DNA of 64,000 nucleotides from an uncultured Sphingomonas sp. (GTDB lineage: Bacteria; Pseudomonadota; Alphaproteobacteria; Sphingomonadales; Sphingomonadaceae). The stretch lies in NCBI GenBank assembly GCA_913776255.1, contig CAJYLV010000022.1:25254-89253 (forward strand), written 5' to 3'. Shown piece by piece: positions 30,291 to 40,007 of the stretch. A program made the translations under genes and the position numbers. Below the pieces are notes generated by a model. It worked only from the letters and a program-made list of their open reading frames with translations, searched no databases and was not told where the DNA came from. Each line of letters opens with the position of its first letter. Positions within the stretch are counted from its first letter, which is position 1.

Positions 30291-31607
30291 ATGGGGTCGC
30301 TCGGGCGGCTGACCGCGCTGTTCCTCGGCGCGTTCGGTGCCGCGACCGCGCTGACGGGCTATGCCAGCTATTCGGCGTCGCGGCATACGATCGAGACGCT
30401 CGTCGACCGCCGGCTCGACGAGGTCAGCCGCGCGCTGCTCGACGAATCGCTGCGCGGCAATGCAGGGGCGATCCTCGCGCGGATCACCGCGCTGTCGACG
30501 CAGCGCGAGACGGGCGATCTCGGGTTCGAGCTGGTCGACGCCAAAGGGCAGCGGCTCGGCGGCAACGTGACGGTGTCGGGCCGGGTGCCGCCGGGCTTCT
30601 CGACGCTCGCCGACAGCGTGCTGCCCGGCACCGCGACCTTCCGGATGCAGCGCCGCGACGCCGGCGGCGGGTTGCAGCTGGTGACGCTGGTCGAGACCGA
30701 GCCGATCGAAGGCTTCGCCGCGGTGTGGCTGCGCAGCTACGCGCTCGGCTTCGGGCTGATCGTCATCATCGTCGTCGCGGGCGCGGTCTCGTTCAGCATG
30801 ATCGTGCGGCGGCGGATCGGCGAGCTGCGCCGCACCGCCGAGGCGATCATCGATGGCGACCTGACGCAGCGCGTGCCGGTCGAGCCGGGCAGCGGCGCGT
30901 TTGCGGGACAGGCCGCGACCTTCAACCGGATGCTCGACCGCATCGCCGCGCTCGTGGAAAGCCTGCGCCATGTCGGCGGCGATGTCGCGCACGACCTGCG
31001 GACCCCGCTCGCGCGATTGCGCAGCCGGCTCGCGCTGATCGTCGCCGAGACGCCGACCCCCGAGCTGGAGGCCGCCCTCGATCAATGCGACGAAATGCTC
31101 GCGATGTTCTCGGCGATCCTGCGCATCTCCGAGGTCGAGGGCGGCGAGCGGCGCACCGCCTTCCGGCCGGTCGCGCTGGCGGCGATCGCGCGCGACGTCG
31201 CCGAAACGCTGGCGGCGACGGCGGCGGACAGCGGACACGTTCTGGCGATCGGGCCGCTCGAGGACGGCGCGGTCGAGGGCGACCGCCAGTTGCTGACGCA
31301 GGCGGCGCTGAATCTGGTCGGCAACGCATTGACGCACAGTCCGCCGGGATCGCGGGTGACGGTGGCGGTGACGCGCGCGGCGGCAAAGCTGCTGCTGACG
31401 GTGACGGATGACGGGCCGGGCATCCCCGCCGCCGAACGCGCGACGGCGTTGCGGCGCTTCGGGCGGCTGGACGCGAGCCGCCATCGCCCCGGACATGGGC
31501 TGGGACTGCCGCTGGTCGAGGCAATCGCGCGGATGCACGGCGGCGCGCTGTGGCTGGAGGACGCGCGACCGGGCCTGCGCGCGACGATCGCGGTGCCGGT
31601 GGCCTGA
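30291..31607 (+). CDS. Sensor histidine kinase (HAMP, HisKA, HATPase)
   Basis: Two TM segments; HVGGDVAHDLRTPLARLRSRL H-box; NLVGNALTHSPPGS; VTDDGPGIPAAER. Confidence 0.95.
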   Translation: MGSLGRLTALFLGAFGAATALTGYASYSASRHTIETLVDRRLDEVSRALLDESLRGNAGAILARITALSTQRETGDLGFELVDAKGQRLGGNVTVSGRVPPGFSTLADSVLPGTATFRMQRRDAGGGLQLVTLVETEPIEGFAAVWLRSYALGFGLIVIIVVAGAVSFSMIVRRRIGELRRTAEAIIDGDLTQRVPVEPGSGAFAGQAATFNRMLDRIAALVESLRHVGGDVAHDLRTPLARLRSRLALIVAETPTPELEAALDQCDEMLAMFSAILRISEVEGGERRTAFRPVALAAIARDVAETLAATAADSGHVLAIGPLEDGAVEGDRQLLTQAALNLVGNALTHSPPGSRVTVAVTRAAAKLLLTVTDDGPGIPAAERATALRRFGRLDASRHRPGHGLGLPLVEAIARMHGGALWLEDARPGLRATIAVPVA

Positions 31608-31610
31608 TCT

Positions 31611-31710
31611 CTCCCCTCCCCTTCAGGGGAGGGGCCGGGGGTGGGGCAAGTTCGCACATGCAACGTTGCCGGACAGGCCCCACCCCGGCCCTCCCCTGAA
31701 GGGGAGGGAG
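31611..31710 (+). repeat. Family E palindromic element (single copy here)
   Basis: CTCCCCTCCCCTTCAGGGGAGGGGCCGGGGGTGGGGC...GCCCCACCCCGGCCCTCCCCTGAAGGGGAGGGAG. Confidence 0.88.
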
Positions 31711-31723
31711 TTGACGCGCGCTT

Positions 31724-32389
31724 CTACTCCGCCTTCGCCTCGTCGCCGTAATACAGCTCGCCGATGCGGATCTCCTCGCGGCCCTGCGACACGCGATGCG
31801 CGTTGGTGTCGCGCAGCGAATAGACGCAGCCGCAATATTCCTGCTGGTAGAAATGCTCGCGCTTGGAGATTTCGATCATCCGCGCCGCACCGCCGCCCTT
31901 GCGCCAGTTGAACGTCCAATAGGCGATATCGGGATAATGCGCCGCCGCGCGCTCGCCGCAGTCGTTGATCTGCGCCATGTTCTTCCAGCGCGAGATGCCG
32001 AGCGACGAGGTGATGACCGGAAAGCCGTGCTCGTGCGCGTAAAGCGCGGTCCGCTCGAAGCGCATGTCGAAGCACATCGTGCAGCGCAGCCCGCGCTCCG
32101 GCTCGAACTCCATCCCGCGCGCGCGCTTGAACCAGTTGACGGTGTCGTAATCGGCGTCGACGAACGGGATGTCGTGCTTCTCGGCGAAGCGAATATTCTC
32201 CTCCTTGCGGAGGATATATTCCTCCTTGGGGTGGATGTTGGGATTGTAGAAGAAGATCGTATAGTCGATCCCGCTCGCGGTCATCGCCTCCATCACCTCG
32301 CCCGAACAGGGCGCGCAGCAGGAATGGAGCAGCACTTTCTTGTGCCCGTCGGGCGGGGTGAGCAGCGGGCGGTCGTAGTCGGTCGTCAT
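31724..32389 (-). CDS. queH: Epoxyqueuosine reductase QueH
   Basis: [43 protein letters not shown]...[17 protein letters not shown]...[15 protein letters not shown]208/QueH cysteine pattern. Confidence 0.92.
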   Translation of the reverse strand: MTTDYDRPLLTPPDGHKKVLLHSCCAPCSGEVMEAMTASGIDYTIFFYNPNIHPKEEYILRKEENIRFAEKHDIPFVDADYDTVNWFKRARGMEFEPERGLRCTMCFDMRFERTALYAHEHGFPVITSSLGISRWKNMAQINDCGERAAAHYPDIAYWTFNWRKGGGAARMIEISKREHFYQQEYCGCVYSLRDTNAHRVSQGREEIRIGELYYGDEAKAE

Positions 32390-32466
32390 GCGCGCCGCCT
32401 TAGCGGAAAATGGGCGCGGGGTCACGGTGGCTCGGTCCGTCATTGCGACCCCGGCCGTTCCGTTGT

Positions 32467-32547
32467 CGTCGCCCCGGACTTGATCCGGGGCCCCGCTTCT
32501 TCGCGACCGGTGTAAAAGCGGGATCCCGGATCAAGTCCGGGATGACG
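32467..32547 (+). repeat. Family B palindromic element, copy B3
   Basis: CGTCGCCCCGGACTTGATCCGGGGCCCCGCTTCT...AAGCGGGATCCCGGATCAAGTCCGGGATGACG. Confidence 0.88.
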
Positions 32548-32558
32548 GCAGAAACGCC

Positions 32559-34190
32559 CTACCGCCGCATCAACCCGCCAAGCACACCCCGCACCACCTG
32601 CCCCAGCAAGCCGCCGCCGCTGCTGCCGCGCCGCGAGCCGCCGAACACCGCCTTGGTCACCTCGTTCGCCACCGCGCGCCCGACCGCCGACGACGCCGAC
32701 CGCGACGCCGAGGTCATCGCGCGGTTCCACGGATCGTTCGCCGCGTCGCGCTCCGCCGCGCGGCGCGCGCGCTCCTCGTCACGCGCGGCGCGATCCGCCT
32801 CGCGCGCCGCGCGCGCGTCCTCCTTCGCCTGCGCCGCGGCGGCCTTTTCCGCATCGGTCGCGGCGCGCGCCGACGCCGCCGCGGCGGCCGCCTCCTGCGT
32901 CTTGGCGGCGAGCAGTTCCTCGGCCGATTCGCGATCGACCAGCGTGTCATACTTCGTCCCGATCGCATCGGTCTGGATCAGCACGCGCCGCTCCTCGGGC
33001 GTGACCGGGCCGACGCGGCTCGACGGCGGGCGGATCAGCGTGCGCTGCACCGGCGACGGCGCGCCATCGGGCTGGAGCAGCGACACCAGCGCCTCGCCGG
33101 TGCGCAATTCGGTGATCGCGGTCGCGACGTCGACGCCGGGGTTGGCGCGGAACGTCTCGGCGGCAGCCTGCACCGCCTTGCGGTCGCGCGGGGTGAAGGC
33201 GTTCAACTTGTGCTGCACGCGATTGCCCAATTGCCCCGCGACGCTGTCGGGCACGTCGATCGGGTTCTGCGTGATGAAATAGACGCCGACGCCCTTGGAG
33301 CGGATCAGCCGCACGACTTGCTCGATCCGGTCGAGCAACGCGGGCGGCGCCTCGTCAAACAGCAGATGCGCCTCGTCGAAGAAGAAGCACAATTTCGGCT
33401 TGTCGGCGTCCCCGACTTCGGGAAGAAACTCGAACATCTCGCCGAGCAGCCACAGCAGGAAGGTCGAATAGAGCTGCGGCGAGGCCATCAATTTGTCGGC
33501 GGCGAGGATGTTGACCAGCCCGCGCCCGTTGTCGTCGGTGCCGAACAGGTCGGTCAGCGCCAGCGCCGGCTCGCCGAAGAAATGCTCAGCCCCTTGTGCG
33601 CGCAATTGCAGCAGCGCGCGCTGGATCGCACCGATCGATTGCTTCGAGACGTTGCCGTAGTGCGTGGTGAGTTCCTCGGCGCGCTCGGCGCAATGCGCGA
33701 GCATCGCCTGCAGATCGTCGAGGTCGAGCAGCAGCAGGCCCTCTTCGTCGGCGACATGGAAGGCGATCGTCAGCACGCCCTCCTGCACCGCGTTCAGCCC
33801 CATCAGCCGCGCGAGCAGCAGCGGCCCCATCTCGCTGATCGTGGTGCGGACCGGATGGCCCTGTTCGCCGAACAGGTCCCAGAATTGCACCGGGGTGTCG
33901 GCATAATGCCAGTCGGTTGCGCCGATCTCCGCGGCGCGCGCGGCGAAGACTTCGTGGGTCTTGGCGGTCGCCGCGCCGGGCATCGCCAGCCCCGAAAGGT
34001 CGCCCTTCACGTCGGCGAGGAAACATGCGACCCCGGCGTTCGAAAAGCCCTCGACGATCCCCCGCAAGGTCACGGTCTTGCCGGTGCCGGTCGCGCCCGC
34101 GATCAAGCCGTGGCGATTGGCGCGCGCCAGCTCGAGCCGCTGCGGATCGGCCCCGCCCGCGCCTGCGCCGATCAAGATCCCGTCCGCCAC
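32559..34190 (-). CDS. HerA-like ATPase, DUF853 (YjgR family)
   Basis: LIAGATGTGKTVTLRGIVEGFSNAGVACFLADVKGDLSGLA; LCFFFDEAHLLFDEAP; Ala/Arg-rich C-terminal coil. Confidence 0.88.
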   Translation of the reverse strand: MADGILIGAGAGGADPQRLELARANRHGLIAGATGTGKTVTLRGIVEGFSNAGVACFLADVKGDLSGLAMPGAATAKTHEVFAARAAEIGATDWHYADTPVQFWDLFGEQGHPVRTTISEMGPLLLARLMGLNAVQEGVLTIAFHVADEEGLLLLDLDDLQAMLAHCAERAEELTTHYGNVSKQSIGAIQRALLQLRAQGAEHFFGEPALALTDLFGTDDNGRGLVNILAADKLMASPQLYSTFLLWLLGEMFEFLPEVGDADKPKLCFFFDEAHLLFDEAPPALLDRIEQVVRLIRSKGVGVYFITQNPIDVPDSVAGQLGNRVQHKLNAFTPRDRKAVQAAAETFRANPGVDVATAITELRTGEALVSLLQPDGAPSPVQRTLIRPPSSRVGPVTPEERRVLIQTDAIGTKYDTLVDRESAEELLAAKTQEAAAAAASARAATDAEKAAAAQAKEDARAAREADRAARDEERARRAAERDAANDPWNRAMTSASRSASSAVGRAVANEVTKAVFGGSRRGSSGGGLLGQVVRGVLGGLMRR

Positions 34191-34258
34191 GCCGCCGTCT
34201 CCCGCAACAAAAGAGCCGCCGCATCATGCGATGCGACGGCCCGTTTGGCCATAGGGAC

Positions 34259-34335
34259 CGTCATTGCGAGCGTAGCGAAGCAATCCAGGGTCGGACCAGG
34301 ACGCTCTGGATTGCGTCGCTACGCTCGCAATGACG
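34259..34335 (-). repeat. Family A 77-bp palindromic element, copy A3 (inverted loop orientation)
   Basis: CGTCATTGCGAGCGTAGCGAAGCAATCCAGGGTCGGACCAGGACGCTCTGGATTGCGTCGCTACGCTCGCAATGACG. Confidence 0.92.
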
Positions 34336-34377
34336 AGCGGGTTTGCCCCCGGTCACGACCGGGGCGACGGGTTTGCG

Positions 34378-35922
34378 TTACTTGATCTTCACCGCCAGGA
34401 AGCCGCTGGTCTGGCGACCGCGCGTCAGATTGAGCAGCACCGACGGGCGTCCCGCCGCCTTGGCCGCAGCGACGATCCGCGCGACATCCGCGCCGGTGCG
34501 CACCGGCTGCGAATTGACCGAGGAGATGACGTCGCCGCGCTTCAGCTTCTGCCCGGCGTCACTCGACGGATCGACACCCGCGACGACCACACCCTGCACG
34601 GTCGAATCGACCCCGATCGACCGCGCGATCTGCGGGGTGAGCGGCTGGACCGAGATGCCGAGCGAGCTCGACCCCGGCGTCGCCTGCGCGCCGCTGTCGT
34701 CGTCGGGCAGCCCGTCGTCGTCCTCGCCTTCACCGTTCAGGACCTTGAGCTGGTCGTCGGAGGGCCGTGTCGAGACGACAGCGTTGACCGACTGGCGCTT
34801 GCCGTCACGAATGATGTCGAGCTTGATCGTCGAACCCGGCGCGGCGTTCGCAACCAGCGACGACAGCGTACGATCCGGGGTCACGGCCTCGCCGTTGATC
34901 GCGACCACCACGTCGCCGGAGCGCAGCCCGGCCTTGGCGCCCGGCCCGCCCGGCTCGACGCGACCGATGATCTCGCCCTGATCCTTCGGCAGCCCCAAGG
35001 CGCCCGCGATATCGTCGTTCACGCGCTGGATGCCGACACCCAGATAGCCGCGCTTGACCGACTCGCCCTTCATCAGCGTGGCGAGGATCGGCTTGGCCTC
35101 GGTCGCGGGGATCGCGAAGCCGATGCCGATGTTGCCGCCCGACTGCGAATAGATCTGGCTGTTGATGCCGATCACCTCGCCGTTGAGGTTGAACATCGGG
35201 CCACCCGAATTGCCCTGGTTGATCGCGGCATCGGTCTGGATGAACGTGTCGAACGGACCCGGCTGCCCGGTCGAGCGGTGCACCGCCGAGACGATGCCCG
35301 CGGTCACGGTGCCGCCCAGCCCGAACGGCTGACCGATCGCGACCACCCAGTCGCCGACGCGCGCACGCGTCGAGTCGCCCAGCTTCACGAACGGCAGCGG
35401 GGTCGGCGAGGTGATCTTGAGCACCGCCAGATCCGAAGTCGGATCGCGCCCGATCAGCTTCGCCTTATATTCCTTGCGGTCCTGCAGCGTGACGGTGATC
35501 GACTCGACCGTCGCGCCCTTCGCCGCGGGGGCGATGACGTGGTTGTTGGTGACGACGTAGCCGTCGGCCGAGATCAGGAAGCCCGATCCGAGCGACTGGC
35601 CCTCGCGCGTCACCGGCGCGCCGCCGCCACCGCCGCCGAACTGGCCGAACAGGTCGCCGAACGGCGTGCCGGCGAACGGATTCGCCTGCTGCTGGACGGT
35701 CACCTTCTGCGTGGTGGAGATGTTGACCACCGCCGGCTGGAGCTTCGCGACCATGTCGGCGAAGCTCATCGGCGCGCCGGCGCGCGGCGCGGCGGCGCTG
35801 ATCGCGCCCGGCTCGTTCTGCGCGATCTGCGCGGTGGCCGGATTCTGGAGCGCGAGCGACGCGGCCGTGCCGCCAAGCAGGAGGGCGCCGGTCAAGGCGT
35901 AAGCGTAACGCACGGTTTTCAT
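34378..35922 (-). CDS. degP: Do/DegP-like periplasmic serine endopeptidase
   Basis: SGFLISADGYVVTNNHVIAPA, GNSGGPMFNLNGEVIGINSQIYS, two PDZ domains. Confidence 0.93.
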   Translation of the reverse strand: MKTVRYAYALTGALLLGGTAASLALQNPATAQIAQNEPGAISAAAPRAGAPMSFADMVAKLQPAVVNISTTQKVTVQQQANPFAGTPFGDLFGQFGGGGGGAPVTREGQSLGSGFLISADGYVVTNNHVIAPAAKGATVESITVTLQDRKEYKAKLIGRDPTSDLAVLKITSPTPLPFVKLGDSTRARVGDWVVAIGQPFGLGGTVTAGIVSAVHRSTGQPGPFDTFIQTDAAINQGNSGGPMFNLNGEVIGINSQIYSQSGGNIGIGFAIPATEAKPILATLMKGESVKRGYLGVGIQRVNDDIAGALGLPKDQGEIIGRVEPGGPGAKAGLRSGDVVVAINGEAVTPDRTLSSLVANAAPGSTIKLDIIRDGKRQSVNAVVSTRPSDDQLKVLNGEGEDDDGLPDDDSGAQATPGSSSLGISVQPLTPQIARSIGVDSTVQGVVVAGVDPSSDAGQKLKRGDVISSVNSQPVRTGADVARIVAAAKAAGRPSVLLNLTRGRQTSGFLAVKIK

Positions 35923-36022
35923 GTCCTCTTGGTCACCCGATCCGAAAGTGATGAATACACTGCACCCTGTGCGGCAATCGCGATGAACGGCGTTTGAATA
36001 TGAACGCCGCGCTCATCACCGA

Positions 36023-36898
36023 TTAACGACCGCCGCCCTCGAACGCACGAAGATAGCCATTGTTCGGGCTCATGATGATATTGGTCGAACCTTCCGGCTG
36101 CTGACCACCATCGGCCCCGAACGTGTGGCGATAGCTCTGCATCGCGCGATAGAAGTCATAAAAATCAGCGTCCTTGCTGAACGCCTCGGCATAGATGCGC
36201 GCGGCCTGCGCATCGGCCTCGGCGCGGACGATCTGCGCCTGCTTCTGCCCCTGCGCGCGGATCGTGTTCGCCTCCTGCTGCCGCGCGGTGCGCATCCGCT
36301 GGAGCGCGCTGTCGAGCGGGCTGCCGTCGGGCAGGTCGGCGTGCTTGATTCGCACGTCGACGATCTCGGCGCCATATTGCCGCGCCGAGCCCTGCAGCGA
36401 GTTCTGGATGGCGTCCATCACCGCGCCGCGTTCCGGGCTGAGCAGCACCGCGAACGGCACCTTGCCGAGTTCGTTGCGCAACGCGGTGCCGAGCAGCGGG
36501 CGCAGCTGGTCCGCCACGCGCTCCTCGGTGTTCGAGGTGCTGCCGGTCGAGGTCACCGCCTTCAGCGGATCGACGATCCGGAAGCGCGCATAGGCATCGA
36601 CGTTGAGCCGCAGCTGATCGGTCGACAACACCAAGGTGTTGTCGAGATCGGCGTCGAGCACACGCTTGTCGACCCACACGATCTTGTCGATGAACGGCAC
36701 GCGCGCGATCACGCCCGCGCCGGTGTTACCGATCATTTGCCCCGGCTGCCACTGGTTGACCAGCCGCACCGGATTGTTGAGCCGCAGGACCACCGCCTGC
36801 TGCGTTTCCGGCACGATCGCGAAGGTCGCCGCGGCAACGATCGCCAGCACCAGCGCCAGCATTCCGATCGCGATCGGGTTTCGCGTCAACTGACCCAT
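36023..36898 (-). CDS. hflC: Protease modulator HflC
   Basis: MGQLTRNPIAIGMLALVLAIVAAATFAIVPETQQAVVLRLNNPV; band-7 domain; downstream of hflK. Confidence 0.93.
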   Translation of the reverse strand: MGQLTRNPIAIGMLALVLAIVAAATFAIVPETQQAVVLRLNNPVRLVNQWQPGQMIGNTGAGVIARVPFIDKIVWVDKRVLDADLDNTLVLSTDQLRLNVDAYARFRIVDPLKAVTSTGSTSNTEERVADQLRPLLGTALRNELGKVPFAVLLSPERGAVMDAIQNSLQGSARQYGAEIVDVRIKHADLPDGSPLDSALQRMRTARQQEANTIRAQGQKQAQIVRAEADAQAARIYAEAFSKDADFYDFYRAMQSYRHTFGADGGQQPEGSTNIIMSPNNGYLRAFEGGGR

Positions 36899-37998
36899 CA
36901 GCGCTGCCCTCCCTGCGCGGGGGCGGCGGGGGCGGTCGACGTGCCCTGCGCGGGTTCGACCAGCTTCCTGGCGCGATCGAGCGGCAAATATGGCGTCACG
37001 CCCGGCGTCTCGACGATCGTCTTGTCGGTCTTGGCCAGCACGGCCTCCATCGTCTCGTAATACATGCGGCGACGCGTCACTTCGGGGGCGAGGCGATATT
37101 GCGCATAGACCTGGTCGAAGGCCGCGGCCTCGCCCTGCGCGCGCGCGATCACCTGCTGCGAATAGCTGCGCGCGTTGTTGAGGTTGCCGACCGCTTCCTG
37201 CTGCGCGGCGGTGACGGCGTTGAAGTCGTCGACCAGCGCCGCCGGCGGCGACGCCTGCTTGATCGACACGCCCTGCACGCGCACCCCGGCCTGATAGCTG
37301 TCGAGGATCTGCTGCATCGTCTGCGTCACGCGCGCCTCGATCAGCCCGCGCCCGGCGCCGATCGCGTCGTTCATCCGCGTGGTGGCCAGCACCGCGCGCA
37401 TCGCGCTCTCCGCGGTCGCGCGGACGGTTTCCTGCGGGTCCTTGATCTCGAACACGTAATTGCGCGGATCGGACACGCGCCAGCGCACCGTATAGGCGAG
37501 GTCGATGATGTTCTGGTCGCCGGTCAGCACCGTCTCCCCGCCGTCCTGCGGGAATTCGTCGGTGCGCACCTGCTCGACGTCGACCTTGGTCACGTTGACG
37601 ATCGGCGCGGGCAGGGTGACGCGGATGCCGGGCTCCAGCATCCCCGAATATTTGCCGAAATAGGTGACGACCCCGCGCTGCTGCGGGCCGATCTGGTGGA
37701 AGGACGTGAGCAGCAGCCACACCGCGACGAGCAGCCCGACGCCGATCAGCCACAAGGTCCGCGCCGACGCGCCGAGCGGCAGCTGCGGGCGACCGCCACC
37801 GCCACCGCCGCCACCGACCCGCGTCTTCTTGAGGAATTCGTCGAGCGCGGTCGGCTTGGCCGAACCGCGCCGGCCACCCGGCGGCACCGACCACGGGTTT
37901 CGCGGGCCGGCATTGTCGTCGCCGCCGCCTCCCCACGGTCCATTATTGTCGGCAGCAAGGATGATCGGGCGCCGGAGCCAGCGTCGCAGGATGGTCAT
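36898..37998 (-). CDS. hflK: FtsH protease activity modulator HflK
   Basis: Gly/Pro-rich N-terminus, FHQIGPQQRGVVTYFGKYSGMLEPGIRVTLPAPI; stop overlaps hflC ATG. Confidence 0.94.
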   Translation of the reverse strand: MTILRRWLRRPIILAADNNGPWGGGGDDNAGPRNPWSVPPGGRRGSAKPTALDEFLKKTRVGGGGGGGGRPQLPLGASARTLWLIGVGLLVAVWLLLTSFHQIGPQQRGVVTYFGKYSGMLEPGIRVTLPAPIVNVTKVDVEQVRTDEFPQDGGETVLTGDQNIIDLAYTVRWRVSDPRNYVFEIKDPQETVRATAESAMRAVLATTRMNDAIGAGRGLIEARVTQTMQQILDSYQAGVRVQGVSIKQASPPAALVDDFNAVTAAQQEAVGNLNNARSYSQQVIARAQGEAAAFDQVYAQYRLAPEVTRRRMYYETMEAVLAKTDKTIVETPGVTPYLPLDRARKLVEPAQGTSTAPAAPAQGGQR

Positions 37999-38070
37999 GT
38001 TGGCCTTTATAGGTGCGCGATCCACGAAAAACAGTGGCAAGCGGCGTGCACGCGCCTACGGATCGCCCGC

Positions 38071-39012
38071 ATGGACGAGAAAGATGTGGCAGCAGCCGTC
38101 GCTGCGGTGGCCGGAACCCGCGCGACCGTACGACTCGAGGGGCAGCGGATCGGCGTGGTGATCGACGCCGCCGGGCTCGATGCGTCCGCGCGCGACGCAT
38201 TGGAGGCGAGCGTCCGGATGGCGGCGGCGCGCCCCGGCTATGAGGTGCGCACCGTCGTCACCGCTGAGCGCGTCGCGCGCCGGATCGTCGCGGTGGCGAG
38301 CGGCAAGGGCGGGGTCGGCAAGTCGACGCTGTCCGCCAATCTCGCGATCGCGCTGGCGAAGGCGGGGCGACGCACCGGGCTGGTCGATGCCGACATCTAC
38401 GGCCCGTCGCAGCCGCGGCTGATGGCGATCGAGGGCACGCGGCCGGAGGCGCGCGACAAGGTGTTGCTGCCGGTCGCGACTCCGTACGGTGTGCCGTTGC
38501 TGTCGATGGGGCAATTGGTCGAGCCCGGCCGCGCGATCGCGTGGCGCGGGCCGATGACCGCGGGCGCGCTGGGACAGCTGATCGACGCCGACTGGGGCGC
38601 GACCGACACGTTGGTGGTCGACCTGCCGCCCGGCACCGGCGACGTGCAGCTGACGATGGTGCAGAAGCACCGTCCGGCGGGGGCGGTGATCGTCTCGACC
38701 CCGCAGGATCTCGCGCTGATCGACGCGCGCCGCGCGATCGATCTCTTCGAAAAGGCGGGCGTGCCGATCATCGGACTGGTCGAGAATATGGCCGGCTATG
38801 CCTGCCCGCATTGCGGCGAGGTCTCGGACCCGTTCGGGCGCGGCGGCGCGGAGGCGGCGGCGCGCGAGGCGGGGATCGCGTTCCTGGGGCGCGTGCCGCT
38901 CGACATCGCGATCCGCACCGCCTCGGATGCCGGCCAGCCGCCCGCCGCGCAGGCCGACGACCGCGTGTTCGCGCCGATCGCGGCGCAGGTCGCGGCGTGG
39001 CTGGCGGGGTGA
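38071..39012 (+). CDS. apbC: Mrp/NBP35 family Fe-S carrier ATPase
   Basis: IVAVASGKGGVGKSTLSANLAIALAKAGRRTGLVDADIYGPSQPRLM; VENMAGYACPHCGEV. Confidence 0.94.
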   Translation: MDEKDVAAAVAAVAGTRATVRLEGQRIGVVIDAAGLDASARDALEASVRMAAARPGYEVRTVVTAERVARRIVAVASGKGGVGKSTLSANLAIALAKAGRRTGLVDADIYGPSQPRLMAIEGTRPEARDKVLLPVATPYGVPLLSMGQLVEPGRAIAWRGPMTAGALGQLIDADWGATDTLVVDLPPGTGDVQLTMVQKHRPAGAVIVSTPQDLALIDARRAIDLFEKAGVPIIGLVENMAGYACPHCGEVSDPFGRGGAEAAAREAGIAFLGRVPLDIAIRTASDAGQPPAAQADDRVFAPIAAQVAAWLAG

Positions 39013-39018
39013 TCGCAG

Positions 39019-39109
39019 CGTCGCCCCGGACGTGATCCGCGACCCTGCTTCTTATTCTATCGCGCGTCAGGGCAAAAAGCCGGGCCCCGGATCAAGTCCG
39101 GGGGCGACG
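39019..39109 (+). repeat. Family B palindromic element, copy B4
   Basis: CGTCGCCCCGGACGTGATCCGCGACCCTGCTTCT...AAGCCGGGCCCCGGATCAAGTCCGGGGGCGACG. Confidence 0.8.
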
Positions 39110-39119
39110 AAAGGTTAGC

Positions 39120-39196
39120 CGTCATTGCAAGCGTAGCGAAGCAATCCAGGGCGTCCTGATCCGGCCCTGGATTGCTTCGCTACGCTCGCAATGACG
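39120..39196 (+). repeat. Family A 77-bp palindromic element, copy A4
   Basis: CGTCATTGCAAGCGTAGCGAAGCAATCCAGGGCGTCCTGATCCGGCCCTGGATTGCTTCGCTACGCTCGCAATGACG. Confidence 0.92.
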
Positions 39197-39205
39197 AGCC
39201 GACCC

Positions 39206-39907
39206 TTACGGCTTGGCCGGCGGTGTCGCGCCGAGCGCCTTGTCGTCCTTCGCGGACGGGTCGACCGACGGCGCGCCCGACGCCGGGGTGCCGGTGTTGG
39301 CGAGGTCGGCGGTGTCGCCCTTGGTCGCCTCGGTGACGTTCGCCACCGCCGGGTCGGTCGCCGCCGCCGCGCCCGCCGCCGGTGCGGCCGGCAGCGGCAG
39401 ATTCGAGCCCTGCTGGTTCAGATAGGCGATGATGTTCGCGCGATCCTCGGCATTGCCGAGCCCGGCGAAGGTCATCTTCGTGCCGTTTGCGAACTTGCGC
39501 GGGCTGGTCAGCCACGCGTTCATCTTCTCGAAGTCCCAGTTGCCGCCGACGCTCTTCAGCGCGTCGGAGAAGGCGAAGCCGCCCTTGCCCTGCCCGATCG
39601 GCTCGCCCAGCGTGCCGTACAGGTTCGGCCCGATGCCGTTGGCGCCGCCCTGGTTGATCGTGTGGCAGGCCGCGCACTTCTTGAAGACCTCGGCGCCCTT
39701 GGCGGGATCGGCGCTACCGAGCAGCGACGCGATCGGCACCGCCGCCGCGCCACCGCCGCCGCCGGCCTCCTCGACACCCTCGATCGCATAGCCCGGCTTC
39801 TCGGGGCGCTCGCCGTGGAACAGCATGCCGCCCGCGATCGACAGCCCCAGAGCCGTCCCCGCCGCCGCCAGCGCCCAGCCGAAAATCGTGTTGGTCCGAT
39901 CGTCCAT
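39206..39907 (-). CDS. Membrane-anchored c-type cytochrome (CycM-like)
   Basis: N-terminal TM, ...GAEVFKKCAACHTINQGGANGIGPNLYG heme motif CxxCH, Ala/Pro-rich C-terminus. Confidence 0.9.
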   Translation of the reverse strand: MDDRTNTIFGWALAAAGTALGLSIAGGMLFHGERPEKPGYAIEGVEEAGGGGGAAAVPIASLLGSADPAKGAEVFKKCAACHTINQGGANGIGPNLYGTLGEPIGQGKGGFAFSDALKSVGGNWDFEKMNAWLTSPRKFANGTKMTFAGLGNAEDRANIIAYLNQQGSNLPLPAAPAAGAAAATDPAVANVTEATKGDTADLANTGTPASGAPSVDPSAKDDKALGATPPAKP

Positions 39908-40007
39908 GTCGCCGTTTCGCCCCTCTTCCTTCAGCGTTCCATAGAAAGGGCTCCCGCGCATCGCAAGCGCTTGAGCGGCGCGGCATGCTCTTCTAGGCCA
40001 CGCGGCC

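Noticed and set aside
34330-35997. 555-aa plus-strand ORF
   Set aside because: Antisense to degP; Arg/His/Asp-rich shadow frame.
39019-39196. Possible IS remnant between mrp and cytochrome c
   Set aside because: The sequence is fully explained by adjacent B4 and A4 palindromes; no transposase fragment.
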